Below, piece by piece: positions 9,278 through 17,530 of a stretch of DNA of 64,000 nt. Source of the stretch: CAVVAH01 sp963746175. GTDB taxonomy: Bacteria; Actinomycetota; Actinomycetes; JACCUZ01. The first letter of the stretch is position 1. Each line of letters opens with the position of its first letter. The position numbers were made by a program, and so were the translations under genes. Under the pieces are notes generated by a model. It was given only the letters and a program-made list of their open reading frames with translations, searched no databases and was not told the DNA's origin. The stretch is taken from NCBI GenBank assembly GCA_963746175.1, contig CAVVAH010000004.1, positions 372,001 through 436,000 on the forward strand, given 5' to 3'.

Positions 9278-9332
9278 GTCAGTTGTCCTTCCCACGGGCG
9301 TCCGCTATTTGACGCCTCGCGAATGTGGTGCG

Positions 9333-9364
9333 CCCGGAGGCGGCGTCGGTCTGCCGCCTCCGGG
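9333..9364 (-). terminator. Strong hairpin between rpsD and rpoA
   Basis: Perfect 12-bp stem CCCGGAGGCGGC/GCCGCCTCCGGG with an 8-nt loop, 7 bp after the rpsD stop. No T-run follows, so it may be an attenuator or RNA-processing structure rather than a full terminator; rpoA begins 55 bp further on. Confidence 0.55.
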
Positions 9365-9371
9365 ATGGTGC

Positions 9372-9998
9372 CTACTTCGAGTAGAGCTCGACGATCAGCT
9401 GCTCCTGGACCGGCGTGTCGATGACCTGCCGGGCCGGGAGGGAGTGCACGAGGATGCGCATCCGGTTGGGGATGACCTCGAGCCACGCCGGGACGGGACG
9501 CTCGCCGATCTCGGCGCGCGCCACCACGAACGGGGTCAGCTCGAGCGAACGCTCACGGACCTCGATGATGTCGTTGTCGCTCACGCGGTACGACGGGATG
9601 TCGACCTTGTGGCCGTTGACCAGGATGTGTCCGTGGCGGACGACCTGGCGCGCCATGTCGCGGCTCTTCGCGAATCCGGCGCGGTAGACGACGTTGTCGA
9701 GACGGCTCTCGAGGATGCGCAGGAGGTTCTCGCCGGTCTTGCCCTGGCGGCGGTTCGCCTCGTCGTAGTAGCCCCGGAACTGCTTCTCGAGAACGCCGTA
9801 GATGCGCGCGCACTTCTGCTTCTCGCGCATCTGCAGGAGGTACTCGCTGTCCTTGGTGCGACCGCGACCGTGCTCACCCGGGGGGTAGGGACGGATCTCG
9901 ATCGGGCACTTCGGGGACTCGCACTTGGAGCCCTTGAGGAACAGCTTCATCTTCTCGCGGCGGCAGCGCTTGCAGTCCGCACCTGTGTACCTAGCCAT
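9372..9998 (-). CDS. rpsD: 30S ribosomal protein S4 (zinc-binding form)
   Basis: Primary 16S rRNA-binding protein, 208 aa. It keeps the four-cysteine zinc site Cys9, Cys12, Cys26 and Cys31 (CKRC ... CESPKC), so it is the C+ form. The S4 RNA-binding domain has SRLDNVVYRAGFAKSRDMAR and GHILVNGHKVDIPSYRV. It follows rpsK with three bases between them. Confidence 0.97.
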   Translation of the reverse strand: MARYTGADCKRCRREKMKLFLKGSKCESPKCPIEIRPYPPGEHGRGRTKDSEYLLQMREKQKCARIYGVLEKQFRGYYDEANRRQGKTGENLLRILESRLDNVVYRAGFAKSRDMARQVVRHGHILVNGHKVDIPSYRVSDNDIIEVRERSLELTPFVVARAEIGERPVPAWLEVIPNRMRILVHSLPARQVIDTPVQEQLIVELYSK

Positions 9999-10001
9999 GG
10001 A

Positions 10002-10409
10002 TCAAACCCTCCGCCGCTTAGGAGGGCGGCAACCGTTGTGGGGGACGGGGGTGACGTCCTGGATGGTCCCGACCTCGAGGCCGGCCGCCTGCAGCGACCG
10101 GATCGCGGTCTCGCGGCCCGAGCCCGGGCCCTTCACGAACACGTCGACCTTGCGCATGCCGTGCTCCTGGGCGCGACGGGCGGCGTTCTCGGCAGCCATC
10201 TGCGCGGCGAACGGCGTCGACTTGCGCGAGCCCTTGAAGCCCACGTGGCCGGCGGACGCCCACGAGATGACGTTCCCCATGGGGTCGGTGATCGAGACGA
10301 TCGTGTTGTTGAACGTGCTCTTGATGTGAGCGTGGCCGTGGGCCACGTTCTTCTTCTCCTTGCGGCGCACCTTCTTGGCGCCCGCGCCCTTGCGGCTCTG
10401 CGGAGGCAT
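10002..10409 (-). CDS. rpsK: 30S ribosomal protein S11
   Basis: Platform protein of the 30S subunit, 135 aa. Family blocks are HIKSTFNNTIVSITDPMGN, SWASAGHVGFKGSRKSTPFA and DVTPVPHNGCRPPKRRRV. It belongs to the infA-rpmJ-rpsM-rpsK-rpsD-rpoA cluster. Confidence 0.97.
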   Translation of the reverse strand: MPPQSRKGAGAKKVRRKEKKNVAHGHAHIKSTFNNTIVSITDPMGNVISWASAGHVGFKGSRKSTPFAAQMAAENAARRAQEHGMRKVDVFVKGPGSGRETAIRSLQAAGLEVGTIQDVTPVPHNGCRPPKRRRV

Positions 10410-10494
10410 CGGCTTACGAACTCCTGGTCAACTCGGCTGGAAAGCTCTGGAAGGTCGGGTGCTGTCGCCCCGAACTGTGTCGTGGGTGGGGCGA

Positions 10495-10875
10495 CTACTT
10501 CTTGCCGACCTTCTTCTTGCCGGCGATCGCCTTGCGCGGTCCCTTGCGGGTGCGGGCGTTGGTGTGGGTGCGCTGGCCACGGACGGGCAGACCCCGGCGG
10601 TGCCGGATGCCCTCGTAGCAGCCGATCTCCACCTTGCGGCGGATGTCGGCCTGCACCTCGCGGCGCAGGTCACCCTCGATCTGGTAGTGGGCCTCGATCC
10701 AGTCGCGGAGCTTGACGAGATCGTCGTCGCCCAGGTCCCGGACGCGGGTGTCAGGGCTGACACCGGTGTTGGCGAGGGTCTCGACGGCGCGGCTGCGGCC
10801 GACGCCGAAGATGTAGGTCAGGGCGATCTCGACGCGCTTCTCGCGCGGGAGGTCGACGCCGACGAGGCGTGCCAT
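10495..10875 (-). CDS. rpsM: 30S ribosomal protein S13
   Basis: Head protein that contacts S19 and tRNA, 126 aa. The start MARLVGVDLPREKRVEIAL and the basic tail (RTHTNARTRKGPRKAIAG, KKKVGKK) are typical. A hairpin GTCGCCCC/GGGGCGAC (10464-10495) straddles its stop codon before rpsK. The 177-bp gap to rpmJ holds small GC-rich hairpins but no gene. Confidence 0.97.
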   Translation of the reverse strand: MARLVGVDLPREKRVEIALTYIFGVGRSRAVETLANTGVSPDTRVRDLGDDDLVKLRDWIEAHYQIEGDLRREVQADIRRKVEIGCYEGIRHRRGLPVRGQRTHTNARTRKGPRKAIAGKKKVGKK

Positions 10876-11052
10876 CGGGCGGTTCTCCTTCGTGTCACCA
10901 GGTCGTGCTCACCGCTCCCCCACCCCGCCCGGGGTGGATGGCCCCGGCCTGGTACCGGGGGTGACCCGTCGTCCGTGTCCGGACGCCGGGGCGCGGCGCG
11001 CTTGTCGTGTCGGTCTCGAGGACCTGCAGCGAGTGCGGCGGTGCCGGGGCGG

Positions 11053-11166
11053 TCAGCCCTGACGCTGCTTGTGACGTGCGTTGTCGCAGATCACCATGAC
11101 CCGCCCGTGACGGCGGATCACCTTGCACTTGTCGCAGATCTTCTTGACGCTGGGCTTGACCTTCAT
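11053..11166 (-). CDS. rpmJ: 50S ribosomal protein L36
   Basis: A 37-residue protein beginning MKVKPSVKKICDKCKVIRRH, with two cysteines in CDKC and a third in VICDN, then a terminal His, as in the zinc-binding L36 form. It lies between infA and rpsM as in other actinobacteria. Confidence 0.95.
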   Translation of the reverse strand: MKVKPSVKKICDKCKVIRRHGRVMVICDNARHKQRQG

Positions 11167-11214
11167 CGGTGTACTCAGCCTCGATCTGGGTTACAGCGGT
11201 GTGCGGGAACGGCA

Positions 11215-11436
11215 TTACTTGTAGCGGTAGACGATGCGGCCGCGGTTGAGGTCGTAGGGGCTGAGCTCCACCACCACGCGGTCCTCGGGGAGGATCCGGA
11301 TGTAGTGCTGGCGCATCTTCCCGCTGATGTGGGCGAGGACCTTGTGGCCGTTGGTCAGCTCCACGCGGAAGAACGCGTTCGGCAGAGCCTCGACCACGGT
11401 GCCCTCGATCTCGATGACCCCGTCCTTCTTGGGCAT
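11215..11436 (-). CDS. infA: Translation initiation factor IF-1
   Basis: Binds the 30S A site during initiation. The 73-aa S1/OB-fold protein runs from MPKKDGVIEIEGTVVEALPN to the end DLNRGRIVYRYK. The ATG at 11436 has GGAGGAC just upstream. The frame is open further upstream, but that part is leader sequence. It is the first gene of its transcription unit. Confidence 0.97.
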   Translation of the reverse strand: MPKKDGVIEIEGTVVEALPNAFFRVELTNGHKVLAHISGKMRQHYIRILPEDRVVVELSPYDLNRGRIVYRYK

Positions 11437-11603
11437 GTCCTCCGCAATCCGTTGCCGGTCTGGTCGCCCGCCAGGCGATGCCGCCGGGCAGGGTCGTGCA
11501 GGGTGGTGCTGTCGTGCTTGGGGTGGGCTCACTGGTGACGTGGTCACGCGTGCCGACCCCAGCCGCGGGGCGCGCGTGAACGAGGCTCGTGAGCCAGCGT
11601 GAG

Positions 11604-11633
11604 AGTCTACGCCACGCCCGCCCGGAGCGCCAA
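11604..11633 (-). promoter_or_regulatory. Candidate promoter for infA operon
   Basis: On the minus strand TTGGCG (11628-11633) and TAGACT (11604-11609) are 18 bp apart. This gives a leader of about 160 nt before infA. The -10 resembles other promoters in the window; the -35 is weaker. Confidence 0.5.
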
Positions 11634-11689
11634 AAGGGACGGCCGCGGGGACATTCCCGCAGGTCAGCGGGATTGGAGACGCGATGTCC

Positions 11690-11740
11690 TGATCCACACC
11701 GGATCGGCTGGAACTTTTCCAACGGATCCGGTGTGGATCA
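11690..11740. repeat. Dispersed palindrome family A, copy 1 (51 bp)
   Basis: Arms TGATCCACACCGGATC and its exact complement (16 bp) enclose a 19-nt loop that itself pairs (TGGAA/TTCCA). A second copy lies at 38013-38063 in the opposite orientation. This copy sits 12 bp after the stop inferred for the gene that follows map, so it may also act as a terminator before the infA promoter. Confidence 0.85.
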
Positions 11741-11751
11741 CGGACGGGCTG

Positions 11752-12179
11752 TCAGCGGCCGCGGAGAGTGCGGACCAGGAGCAGCGCCCCCCAGGGCGCC
11801 GCCACCCAGACCGGCCAGAAGTAGACCGCGTCGCCGGTGGCCGACGCTGACGGCATCCCCAGACGGCGACGTTGACCAGGACCGCCGTCAGCCAGGCGGC
11901 CCAGGCCAGCCGGAGGCCGCCCGGGCCCTCGCGGCGGGCCACGCTGCGGCCGGCGACCGGCTCGTCACCGGTCCTGGCCCGCACCGGCGCCGGCACCGGC
12001 AGGTCCGCGGTGAGCTCCGCCAGGTCCCCCACGGTGCGGGCCGCGAAGGTGGCGTCGAGCCGCTGGTCGAACTCCTCGGGAGTGAGCCGGCCCTCCGCGT
12101 GCGCGTCCCGCAGCCGCGTCGCCACGGCGTCCCGGTCGGCGTCGGAGGCCCGCAGGGCGGGGTCGCGCTCCTCGCTCAC
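11752..12179 (-). CDS. DUF1707/2TM-type membrane protein, apparent frameshift
   Basis: The GTG start (VSEERDPALRASDADRDAVA) overlaps the map stop as GTGA. Residues 5-60 are a DUF1707-type region (RLRDAHAEGRLTPEEFDQRL, FAARTVGDLAELTADLP), followed by a membrane segment LAWAAWLTAVLVNVAVWG. The frame then turns basic and unlike a membrane protein. Adding one base at the four-C run at 11857-11860 restores GDAVYFWPVWVAAPWGALLL ending at the stop 11752-11754, giving about 142 aa with a second helix. As written, the first frame runs to 11664. Function unknown. Confidence 0.7.
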
Positions 12180-12995
12180 GACGCGACCTGCACTCCCAGC
12201 GCTCCCAGCCGGTCGGCGCCGCCGTCCAGCGCGGTCAGGACCCACGGGCCCGCGGTCGGTGAGGACGAAGGTGTGCTCGAAGTGCGCGGACGAGCCCGCC
12301 GTCGACCGTGGCCACCGTCCAGCCGTCGTCCAGCTCCTGGGTGAACCGGGAGCCGCTCGTGAGCATCGGCTCCACGGCGAGCGCCAGGCCCTTCACCAGC
12401 TTCGGGCCGCGGCCCGGCCGGCCGTAGTTGAGCAGGTGCGGCTCCTGGTGCATCTCGGTGCCGATGCCGTGGCCGCCGTACTCCTCGACGATGCCGTAGT
12501 CGCCCTGGGACCGCGCGTAGCTCTCGACCGCGTGGCTGATGTCGGTGAGCCGGCCGCCGAGGCGGGCGGCGGCGAACCCGCGCCACATCGACTCCTCGGT
12601 CACCCGCAGCAGCTCGCGGGCCTCGTCGGTCACCTCGGCCGATCGGGACGGTGATGGCGGCGTCGCCGTGCCAGCCCTCGAGGATCGCGCCGCAGTCGAT
12701 CGAGATGACGTCACCGTCGCGCAGCGACCCGCGGGCCGGGGATGCCGTGGACGATCTCGTCGTTGACCGAGGCGCAGATCGACGCCGGGAACGGCGGGAT
12801 CGACGGGTGCGGCTGGTAGCCCTTGAAGGACGGGATCGCGCCCGCCGCGCGGATCGTCGACTCCGCCAGGTCGTCGAGCTCCTTGGTCGTGACGCCGGGC
12901 GCGGCGGCGGCCCGGAGCGCCTCGAGCGTGCGGCCGACCACGAGGCCGGCCGCGCGCATCAGCGCGACCTCGGCGTCGGTCTTGATCTGGATCAT
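12176..12995 (-). pseudogene. map: Type I methionine aminopeptidase, four apparent frameshifts
   Basis: Removes N-terminal methionine. The start MIQIKTDAEVALMRAAGLVV and blocks SVNDEIVHGIPGP, DGDVISIDCGAILEGWHGDA, EEYGGHGIGTEMHQEPHLLN and LALAVEPMLTSG identify the family and include metal ligands. They lie in different frames. One extra base each near 12725, 12637, 12297 and 12245 explains every shift; the corrected protein would be about 271 aa ending GALGVQVAS. It follows adk as usual. It is either a damaged copy or sequencing error; the latter is favoured because neighbouring adk is hit too. Confidence 0.85.
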
Positions 12996-13046
12996 GCGCT
13001 CGCTTCTTCCGGAACACGTCGTCTGCGTCATTCTCTCGCGGCCGCG

Positions 13047-13701
13047 TCAGTCGCCGAACCGGCGCAGCACGTTGATGGCCCGGTCGGTGACGTCCTCGAC
13101 CGGGCCGGTGGCGTCGACGCCGCGGAGCAGGCCCTTGTCGCCGTAGTAGCCGATCAGCGGCGACGTCTGGTCGGCGTAGACCTCGAGCCGGTGCCGGATG
13201 GTGTCCTCGCTGTCGTCGTCGCGCTGGAACAGCTCGCCGCCGCACCGGTCGCAGGTGCCCTCGTCGGCGGGCGGGTCGAAGTCGACGTGCCACACGTGAC
13301 CGCACTGGCGGCAGGTGCGCCGACCCGACAGCCGCCGGACGACCTCCTCGTCGTCGACGACCAGCTCGAGCACGACGTCGACGGCCTTCCCGCGCTCGGC
13401 CAGCATCCCGTCGAGCACCTCGGCCTGGTGCACGGTGCGCGGGAACCCGTCGAGCAGGAAGCCCTCGCTGACGTCGTCGTACGACAAGCCGGTCCTTGAC
13501 CATGGCGATCGTGACCTCGTCCGGGACCAGGTCGCCCGCGTCCATGTACTTGCGCGCCTCGACGCCGAGGTCGGTGCCCTCGCTGACGTTCGCCCGGAAG
13601 ATGTCGCCGGTCGAGATCTTGGGCACCGCGAAGTGCGAGGAGATGAACTGCGCCTGCGTGCCCTTCCCGGCTCCGGGCGGCCCGACGAGGACGAGTCGCA
13701 T
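13047..13701 (-). pseudogene. adk: Adenylate kinase, one apparent frameshift
   Basis: Interconverts ATP + AMP and 2 ADP. The first 72 residues (Walker A GPPGAGKGT at 7-15, KISTGDIFRANV) are in one frame. The remainder (EGFLLDGFPRTVHQAEVLD, VLELVVDDEEVVRRLSGR, SPLIGYYGDKGLL) is in another. Removing one base near 13486 joins them through VKDRL-SYDDVSEGF to about 217 aa. The LID has the zinc type four cysteines (CRQC ... CDRC). The enzyme is normally essential and single-copy, so a sequence error is more likely than a true pseudogene. Confidence 0.88.
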
Positions 13702-13768
13702 CAGGACCCCTCCTCCTCGGCCATGCCGCTCCCCGGCGTCGTCGTCGGCGACGTCATCGCGGACGGCA

Positions 13769-15073
13769 CTACCGGAGGAAGCCCTCGTAGTTGCGCTGCT
13801 GGAGCTGGCTCTCGATCTGCTTCACGGTCTCGAGACCGACGCCCACGATGATCAGGATCGCCGTGCCGCCGAACGGGAAGTTCGAGTTGGCCTTGAACAG
13901 CGCCAGCGCGATCAACGGGATCAGGGCGATCAGGCCGAGGTAGAGCGCGCCGACGATCGTGATGCGGGACAGGACGTAGTCCAGGTACTCCGCTGTCGGC
14001 CGGCCGGCCCGGATGCCCGGGATGAAGCCGCCGTACTTCTTCATGTTGTCGGCGACCTCGGTCGGGTTGAACGTGATCGCGACGTAGAAGTACGTGAAGA
14101 AGAGGATCAGCCCGAAGTAGAGGGCCATGTAGAGCGGGTGGTCGCCGCGCACCAGGTAGCTCTGCACCCAGACGGCCCAACCCGGCGGGTCCTGCTGGTT
14201 GGTGAGGTTCACCGCGAGCGCCGGCAGGTAGAGCAGCGACGACGCGAAGATGACCGGGATGACGCCGGCCTGGTTGACCTTGAGCGGGATGTACGTCGAC
14301 GAGCCGCCGTACATCCGCCGGCCGACCATCCGCTTGGCGTACTGCACCGGGATGCGGCGCTGGGCCTGCTCGACGAAGACGACAAGAGCGACCAGTACGA
14401 GGCCGGCGGCGACGACCACCATGAAGACGCCCCAGCCCTTGGTGATCTTGATCTGCCAGAGCGAGGTCGGGAAGCCGGCGGCGATCGAGGTGAAGATCAG
14501 CAGCGACATGCCGTTGCCGATGCCCCGGTCGGTGATGAGCTCGCCCAGCCACATGATGACGCCGGTGCCGGCGGTCATGACGACGACCATCACGATGATG
14601 CCGAAGATGCCGATGTCGGTGTAGATGATGTCGTTCTGGCAGCCGCGGAACAGCTGTCCGGGCTGGCGGGCCAGCGCGATCAGGCCGGTCGACTGGAGGA
14701 CCGCGAGGCCGATCGTGAGGTACCGGGTGTACTGCGTGAGCTTCGCGGTGCCGGACTGGCCCTCCTTCTTGAGGGCCTCGAACCGCGGGATCACCACGGT
14801 GAGCAGCTGCACGATGATGCTCGCGGTGATGTACGGCATGATGCCGAGCGCGAAGATCGACAGCTGCAGCAGCGCACCGCCGCTGAACAGGTTGATCAGG
14901 CTGTAGAGGCCGGTGTCCGCGTTGTTGTCGATGCAGTCCTGGACCGCCTCGTAGGAGACACCGGGCGTCGGCATGACCGAGCCGAGCCGGAACAGCGCCA
15001 TGATCCCCATCGAGAAGAGGATCTTCGAGCGCAGGTCGGGCGTACGGAACGCCCGAACGAACGCGGTGAGCAC
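13769..15073 (-). CDS. secY: Preprotein translocase subunit SecY
   Basis: Channel subunit of the Sec translocon, 434 aa, with ten expected membrane helices. The GTG at 15073 (VLTAFVRAFRTPDLRSKILF) has GGAGGATC upstream. Family blocks are FSGGALLQLSIFALGIMPYI, ITDRGIGNGMSLLIFTSIAA and YGGFIPGIRAGRPTAEYL. It lies between rplO and adk, the standard spc-operon order. The 181-bp gap upstream includes a hairpin, so secY-adk-map may have its own promoter. Confidence 0.97.
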   Translation of the reverse strand: MLTAFVRAFRTPDLRSKILFSMGIMALFRLGSVMPTPGVSYEAVQDCIDNNADTGLYSLINLFSGGALLQLSIFALGIMPYITASIIVQLLTVVIPRFEALKKEGQSGTAKLTQYTRYLTIGLAVLQSTGLIALARQPGQLFRGCQNDIIYTDIGIFGIIVMVVVMTAGTGVIMWLGELITDRGIGNGMSLLIFTSIAAGFPTSLWQIKITKGWGVFMVVVAAGLVLVALVVFVEQAQRRIPVQYAKRMVGRRMYGGSSTYIPLKVNQAGVIPVIFASSLLYLPALAVNLTNQQDPPGWAVWVQSYLVRGDHPLYMALYFGLILFFTYFYVAITFNPTEVADNMKKYGGFIPGIRAGRPTAEYLDYVLSRITIVGALYLGLIALIPLIALALFKANSNFPFGGTAILIIVGVGLETVKQIESQLQQRNYEGFLR

Positions 15074-15213
15074 GAGATCCTCCGATGGGTCACGTCCTGC
15101 CCCCCGCGGGCGGCGGGCAGGAGGGCTTGCTGGGCGCCGGCTGGGAGCCAAGGGGCCGACAGGGACTCTAACAGCCCGGTCGAACCCCTCCCCGGCTACG
15201 GCAGGACCCGGGC

Positions 15214-15233
15214 GGCCTCCCCGCGGGGAGGCC
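15214..15233 (-). terminator. Hairpin after rplO
   Basis: Nine-base-pair perfect stem GGCCTCCCC/GGGGAGGCC with a 2-nt spacer as written, flanked by further CCCGGG pairing, 21 bp after the rplO stop. There is no T-run. Possible partial terminator between the ribosomal genes and secY. Confidence 0.5.
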
Positions 15234-15254
15234 GGACCCGGGTCCGGTGGAGCC

Positions 15255-15695
15255 TCAGAGCACCGTTGCGGTGCCTCCTGCGGCCTCGATCTTGGACTTG
15301 GCGCTGGCGGAGAACTTGTGCGCGCTGACCTGCAGCTTCGCACCTGCCTCACCGTCGCCGAGCACCTTCACGAGCTCGCCCTTGCGGACCGCGCCATGGG
15401 CGACCAGGTCCTCGACCGACACCGAGCCACCGTCCGGGAACAGTGCGGTGAGCTTGTCGAGGTTGACGACCTGGTACTCGGTGCGGAACGGGTTGGTGAA
15501 GCCGCGCAGCTTGGGCAGGCGCATGTGCAGGGGCATCTGACCGCCCTCGAAGCGGTCGGGCACCTGGTAGCGCGCCTTGGTGCCCTTGGTGCCGCGACCG
15601 GCCGTCTTGCCCTTGGAGCCCTCGCCTCGACCCACGCGGGTCTTGGCGGTCTTGGCGCCGGGAGCAGGACGCAGGTGGTGGACCTTGAGCGTCAT
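15255..15695 (-). CDS. rplO: 50S ribosomal protein L15
   Basis: Late-assembling 50S protein, 146 aa. The start MTLKVHHLRPAPGAKTAKTR, the glycine-rich GRGEGSKGKTAGRGTKGTKA region and the end FSASAKSKIEAAGGTATVL are typical. It follows rpmD with two bases between. Confidence 0.97.
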   Translation of the reverse strand: MTLKVHHLRPAPGAKTAKTRVGRGEGSKGKTAGRGTKGTKARYQVPDRFEGGQMPLHMRLPKLRGFTNPFRTEYQVVNLDKLTALFPDGGSVSVEDLVAHGAVRKGELVKVLGDGEAGAKLQVSAHKFSASAKSKIEAAGGTATVL

Positions 15696-15697
15696 GG

Positions 15698-15883
15698 TTA
15701 GTCGACCTCCTCGACGGTGACCAGGTGGCGCACCGTGTTGACCATCCCGCGGATCTCGGGACGGTCCTCCTTGACGACCACGTCGTGGATCCGCTTGAGG
15801 CCGAGCGTCCGCAGCGTCTCGCGCTGGTTCTGCTTGCCACCGATCCCGGAGCGGGTCTGGGTGACCTTCAGTCGCTTAGTCAT
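15698..15883 (-). CDS. rpmD: 50S ribosomal protein L30
   Basis: Small 61-aa protein, MTKRLKVTQTRSGIGGKQNQ ... MVNTVRHLVTVEEVD, of normal L30 length. Its ATG is only three bases from a repeat element (15887-15930), so it has no obvious Shine-Dalgarno of its own; it follows rpsE in the operon. Confidence 0.96.
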   Translation of the reverse strand: MTKRLKVTQTRSGIGGKQNQRETLRTLGLKRIHDVVVKEDRPEIRGMVNTVRHLVTVEEVD

Positions 15884-15886
15884 TCC

Positions 15887-15930
15887 GGGGCCCCCGCGGG
15901 ATCGTGAGCGAAGCGAGCGACGTCGTGGGG
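15887..15930. repeat. Dispersed repeat family D, copy 1
   Basis: A 44-bp element beginning GGGGCCCCCGCGGGATCG, then TGAGCGAA, and ending GCGAGCGACGTCGTGGGG; its ends form an imperfect inverted repeat. Three related copies are at 25234-25276, 47416-47489 and 48266-48310. It fills almost the whole space between rpsE and rpmD. Confidence 0.85.
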
Positions 15931-15937
15931 TAACGCA

Positions 15938-16549
15938 TCAGGCACCCATCCCTGCGGCCCGCGCCCGCAGGAGCGACGCGGGGGCGACGTCCTCGAGCGG
16001 CAACCCACGGCGGGCTGCGACGGCCTCCGGACGCTCGAGGCCCTGGAGGGCGGCGACCGTGGCGTGCACGATGTTGATCGGGTTGGAGGACCCGAGCGAC
16101 TTCGACAGCACGTCGTGGATGCCGGCGCACTCCAGCACTGCACGTACCGGACCACCGGCGATGACGCCGGTACCCGGGGAGGCCGGCTTCAGCATGACGA
16201 CGCCGGCAGCCCTCTCGCCCTGGATGGGGTGCGGGATGGTGCCCTGGATGCGCGGGACCTTGAAGAAGTGCTTCTTGGCCTCCTCGACGCCCTTGGCGAT
16301 CGCGGCCGGCACCTCCTTGGCCTTGCCGTAGCCGACGCCGACGGTGCCGTCGCCGTCGCCCACGACCACGAGGGCGGTGAAGCTGAAGCGGCGGCCGCCC
16401 TTGACGACCTTGGCGACGCGGTTGATGGCGACGACGCGCTCGACGAACGCGGTCTTCTCCGCCGCACCGCCGCCTCGACTGTCGCGGCGGTCGCGGCGCT
16501 GGCCGTCGCCACCGCCGGCAGCGCCACCTCGACGCTGGGGTCCGGGCAT
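15938..16549 (-). CDS. rpsE: 30S ribosomal protein S5
   Basis: Decoding-fidelity protein, 203 aa. After a Gly/Arg-rich leader of about 30 residues it has the S5 double-stranded RNA-binding domain VERVVAINRVAKVVKGGRRF, and then GTIPHPIQGERAAGVVMLKP and GSSNPINIVHATVAAL. It follows rplR. Confidence 0.97.
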   Translation of the reverse strand: MPGPQRRGGAAGGGDGQRRDRRDSRGGGAAEKTAFVERVVAINRVAKVVKGGRRFSFTALVVVGDGDGTVGVGYGKAKEVPAAIAKGVEEAKKHFFKVPRIQGTIPHPIQGERAAGVVMLKPASPGTGVIAGGPVRAVLECAGIHDVLSKSLGSSNPINIVHATVAALQGLERPEAVAARRGLPLEDVAPASLLRARAAGMGA

Positions 16550-16598
16550 CAGTGGTCCCTCTTCTCACACATCGGGTACGAACTCGTCTCGGTGAAGC

Positions 16599-16976
16599 TC
16601 ACAGGGCCAGCCCCGCTTCGCGGGCGCCGTCGGCGATCGCGGCGACGCGGCCGTGGTAGCGGTTGCCGCCCCGGTCGAAGACGACCGACTCGACACCGGC
16701 GGCCTTGGCGCGCTCGCCGACGAGCTCGCCGACCTTGCGGGCCTTGGCCGTCTTGTCCCCCTCGAAGCCGCGCACGTCGGCCTCCATGGTCGACGCGGAC
16801 GCCAGCGTCTTGCCGACGACGTCGTCGACGACCTGGACGTACACGTGCCGGCTCGAGCGGTTGACGACCAGGCGCGGACGGGCCGCGGTGCCGCTCACCC
16901 GCTTGCGGACCCGCAGGTGACGGCGGGACCGGGCGACGTTCTTGTCGCCGCGGCGGATCTTGATTGCCAGCGACAT
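16599..16976 (-). CDS. rplR: 50S ribosomal protein L18
   Basis: 5S rRNA-binding protein, 125 aa. Blocks are RSRRHLRVRKRVSGTAARPR, LVVNRSSRHVYVQVVDD and VVFDRGGNRYHGRVAAIADG. It starts two bases after rplF. Confidence 0.97.
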   Translation of the reverse strand: MSLAIKIRRGDKNVARSRRHLRVRKRVSGTAARPRLVVNRSSRHVYVQVVDDVVGKTLASASTMEADVRGFEGDKTAKARKVGELVGERAKAAGVESVVFDRGGNRYHGRVAAIADGAREAGLAL

Positions 16977-16978
16977 GA

Positions 16979-17518
16979 CTACTTACCAGCCTTTCCGGCC
17001 TTGCGGCGGACGACCTCGCCCTGGTAGCGCACGCCCTTGCCCTTGTACGGGTCGGGCTTGCGGAGCTTGCGGATGTTGGCGGCGACCTCGCCGACCTTCT
17101 GCTTGTCGACGCCCGAGACCGAGAACCGGGTCGGGCTCTCGACGACGAAGGAGATGCCGTCAGGTGCCTTGACGAGGACCGGGTGGGAGAAGCCGAGCGC
17201 GAACTCCAGGTCGCTGCCCTTGGCGACGACGCGGTAGCCGGTGCCGACGATCTCGAGCACCTTCGTGTAGCCCTCGGTGACGCCCTGGACCATGTTGGCG
17301 ACCAGGGTGCGGGACAGGCCGTGCAGAGCACGGTTGGTCCGCTCGTCGTTGGGACGGGTCACCTGCAGGGTGCCGTCCTCGGCGCGGGTGATCTCGATCG
17401 GCTCGGCAACGGTGTGCTCGAGCGTGCCCTTGGGGCCCTTCACGGTGACCGCCTGGCCCGCGAGGGTGACCTCGACGCCCGACGGCACGGTGATCGGAAG
17501 ACGTCCGATGCGTGACAT
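16979..17518 (-). CDS. rplF: 50S ribosomal protein L6
   Basis: Two-domain 50S protein, 179 aa, starting MSRIGRLPITVPSGVEVTLA. The blocks GPKGTLEHTV, EIVGTGYRVVAKGSDLEFAL and the C-terminal RKPDPYKGKGVRYQGEVVRR are family hallmarks. Confidence 0.97.
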   Translation of the reverse strand: MSRIGRLPITVPSGVEVTLAGQAVTVKGPKGTLEHTVAEPIEITRAEDGTLQVTRPNDERTNRALHGLSRTLVANMVQGVTEGYTKVLEIVGTGYRVVAKGSDLEFALGFSHPVLVKAPDGISFVVESPTRFSVSGVDKQKVGEVAANIRKLRKPDPYKGKGVRYQGEVVRRKAGKAGK

Positions 17519-17530
17519 GTCAGCTGCCCC

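Noticed and set aside
11690..11740. Simple intrinsic terminator only
   Set aside because: Termination may occur, but the loop is conserved with the copy at 38013-38063, so a plain terminator does not explain it.
12235..13701. Single 488-codon protein combining adk start and map end
   Set aside because: It is an artefact of frameshifts; its middle has no homology and each end belongs to a different enzyme.
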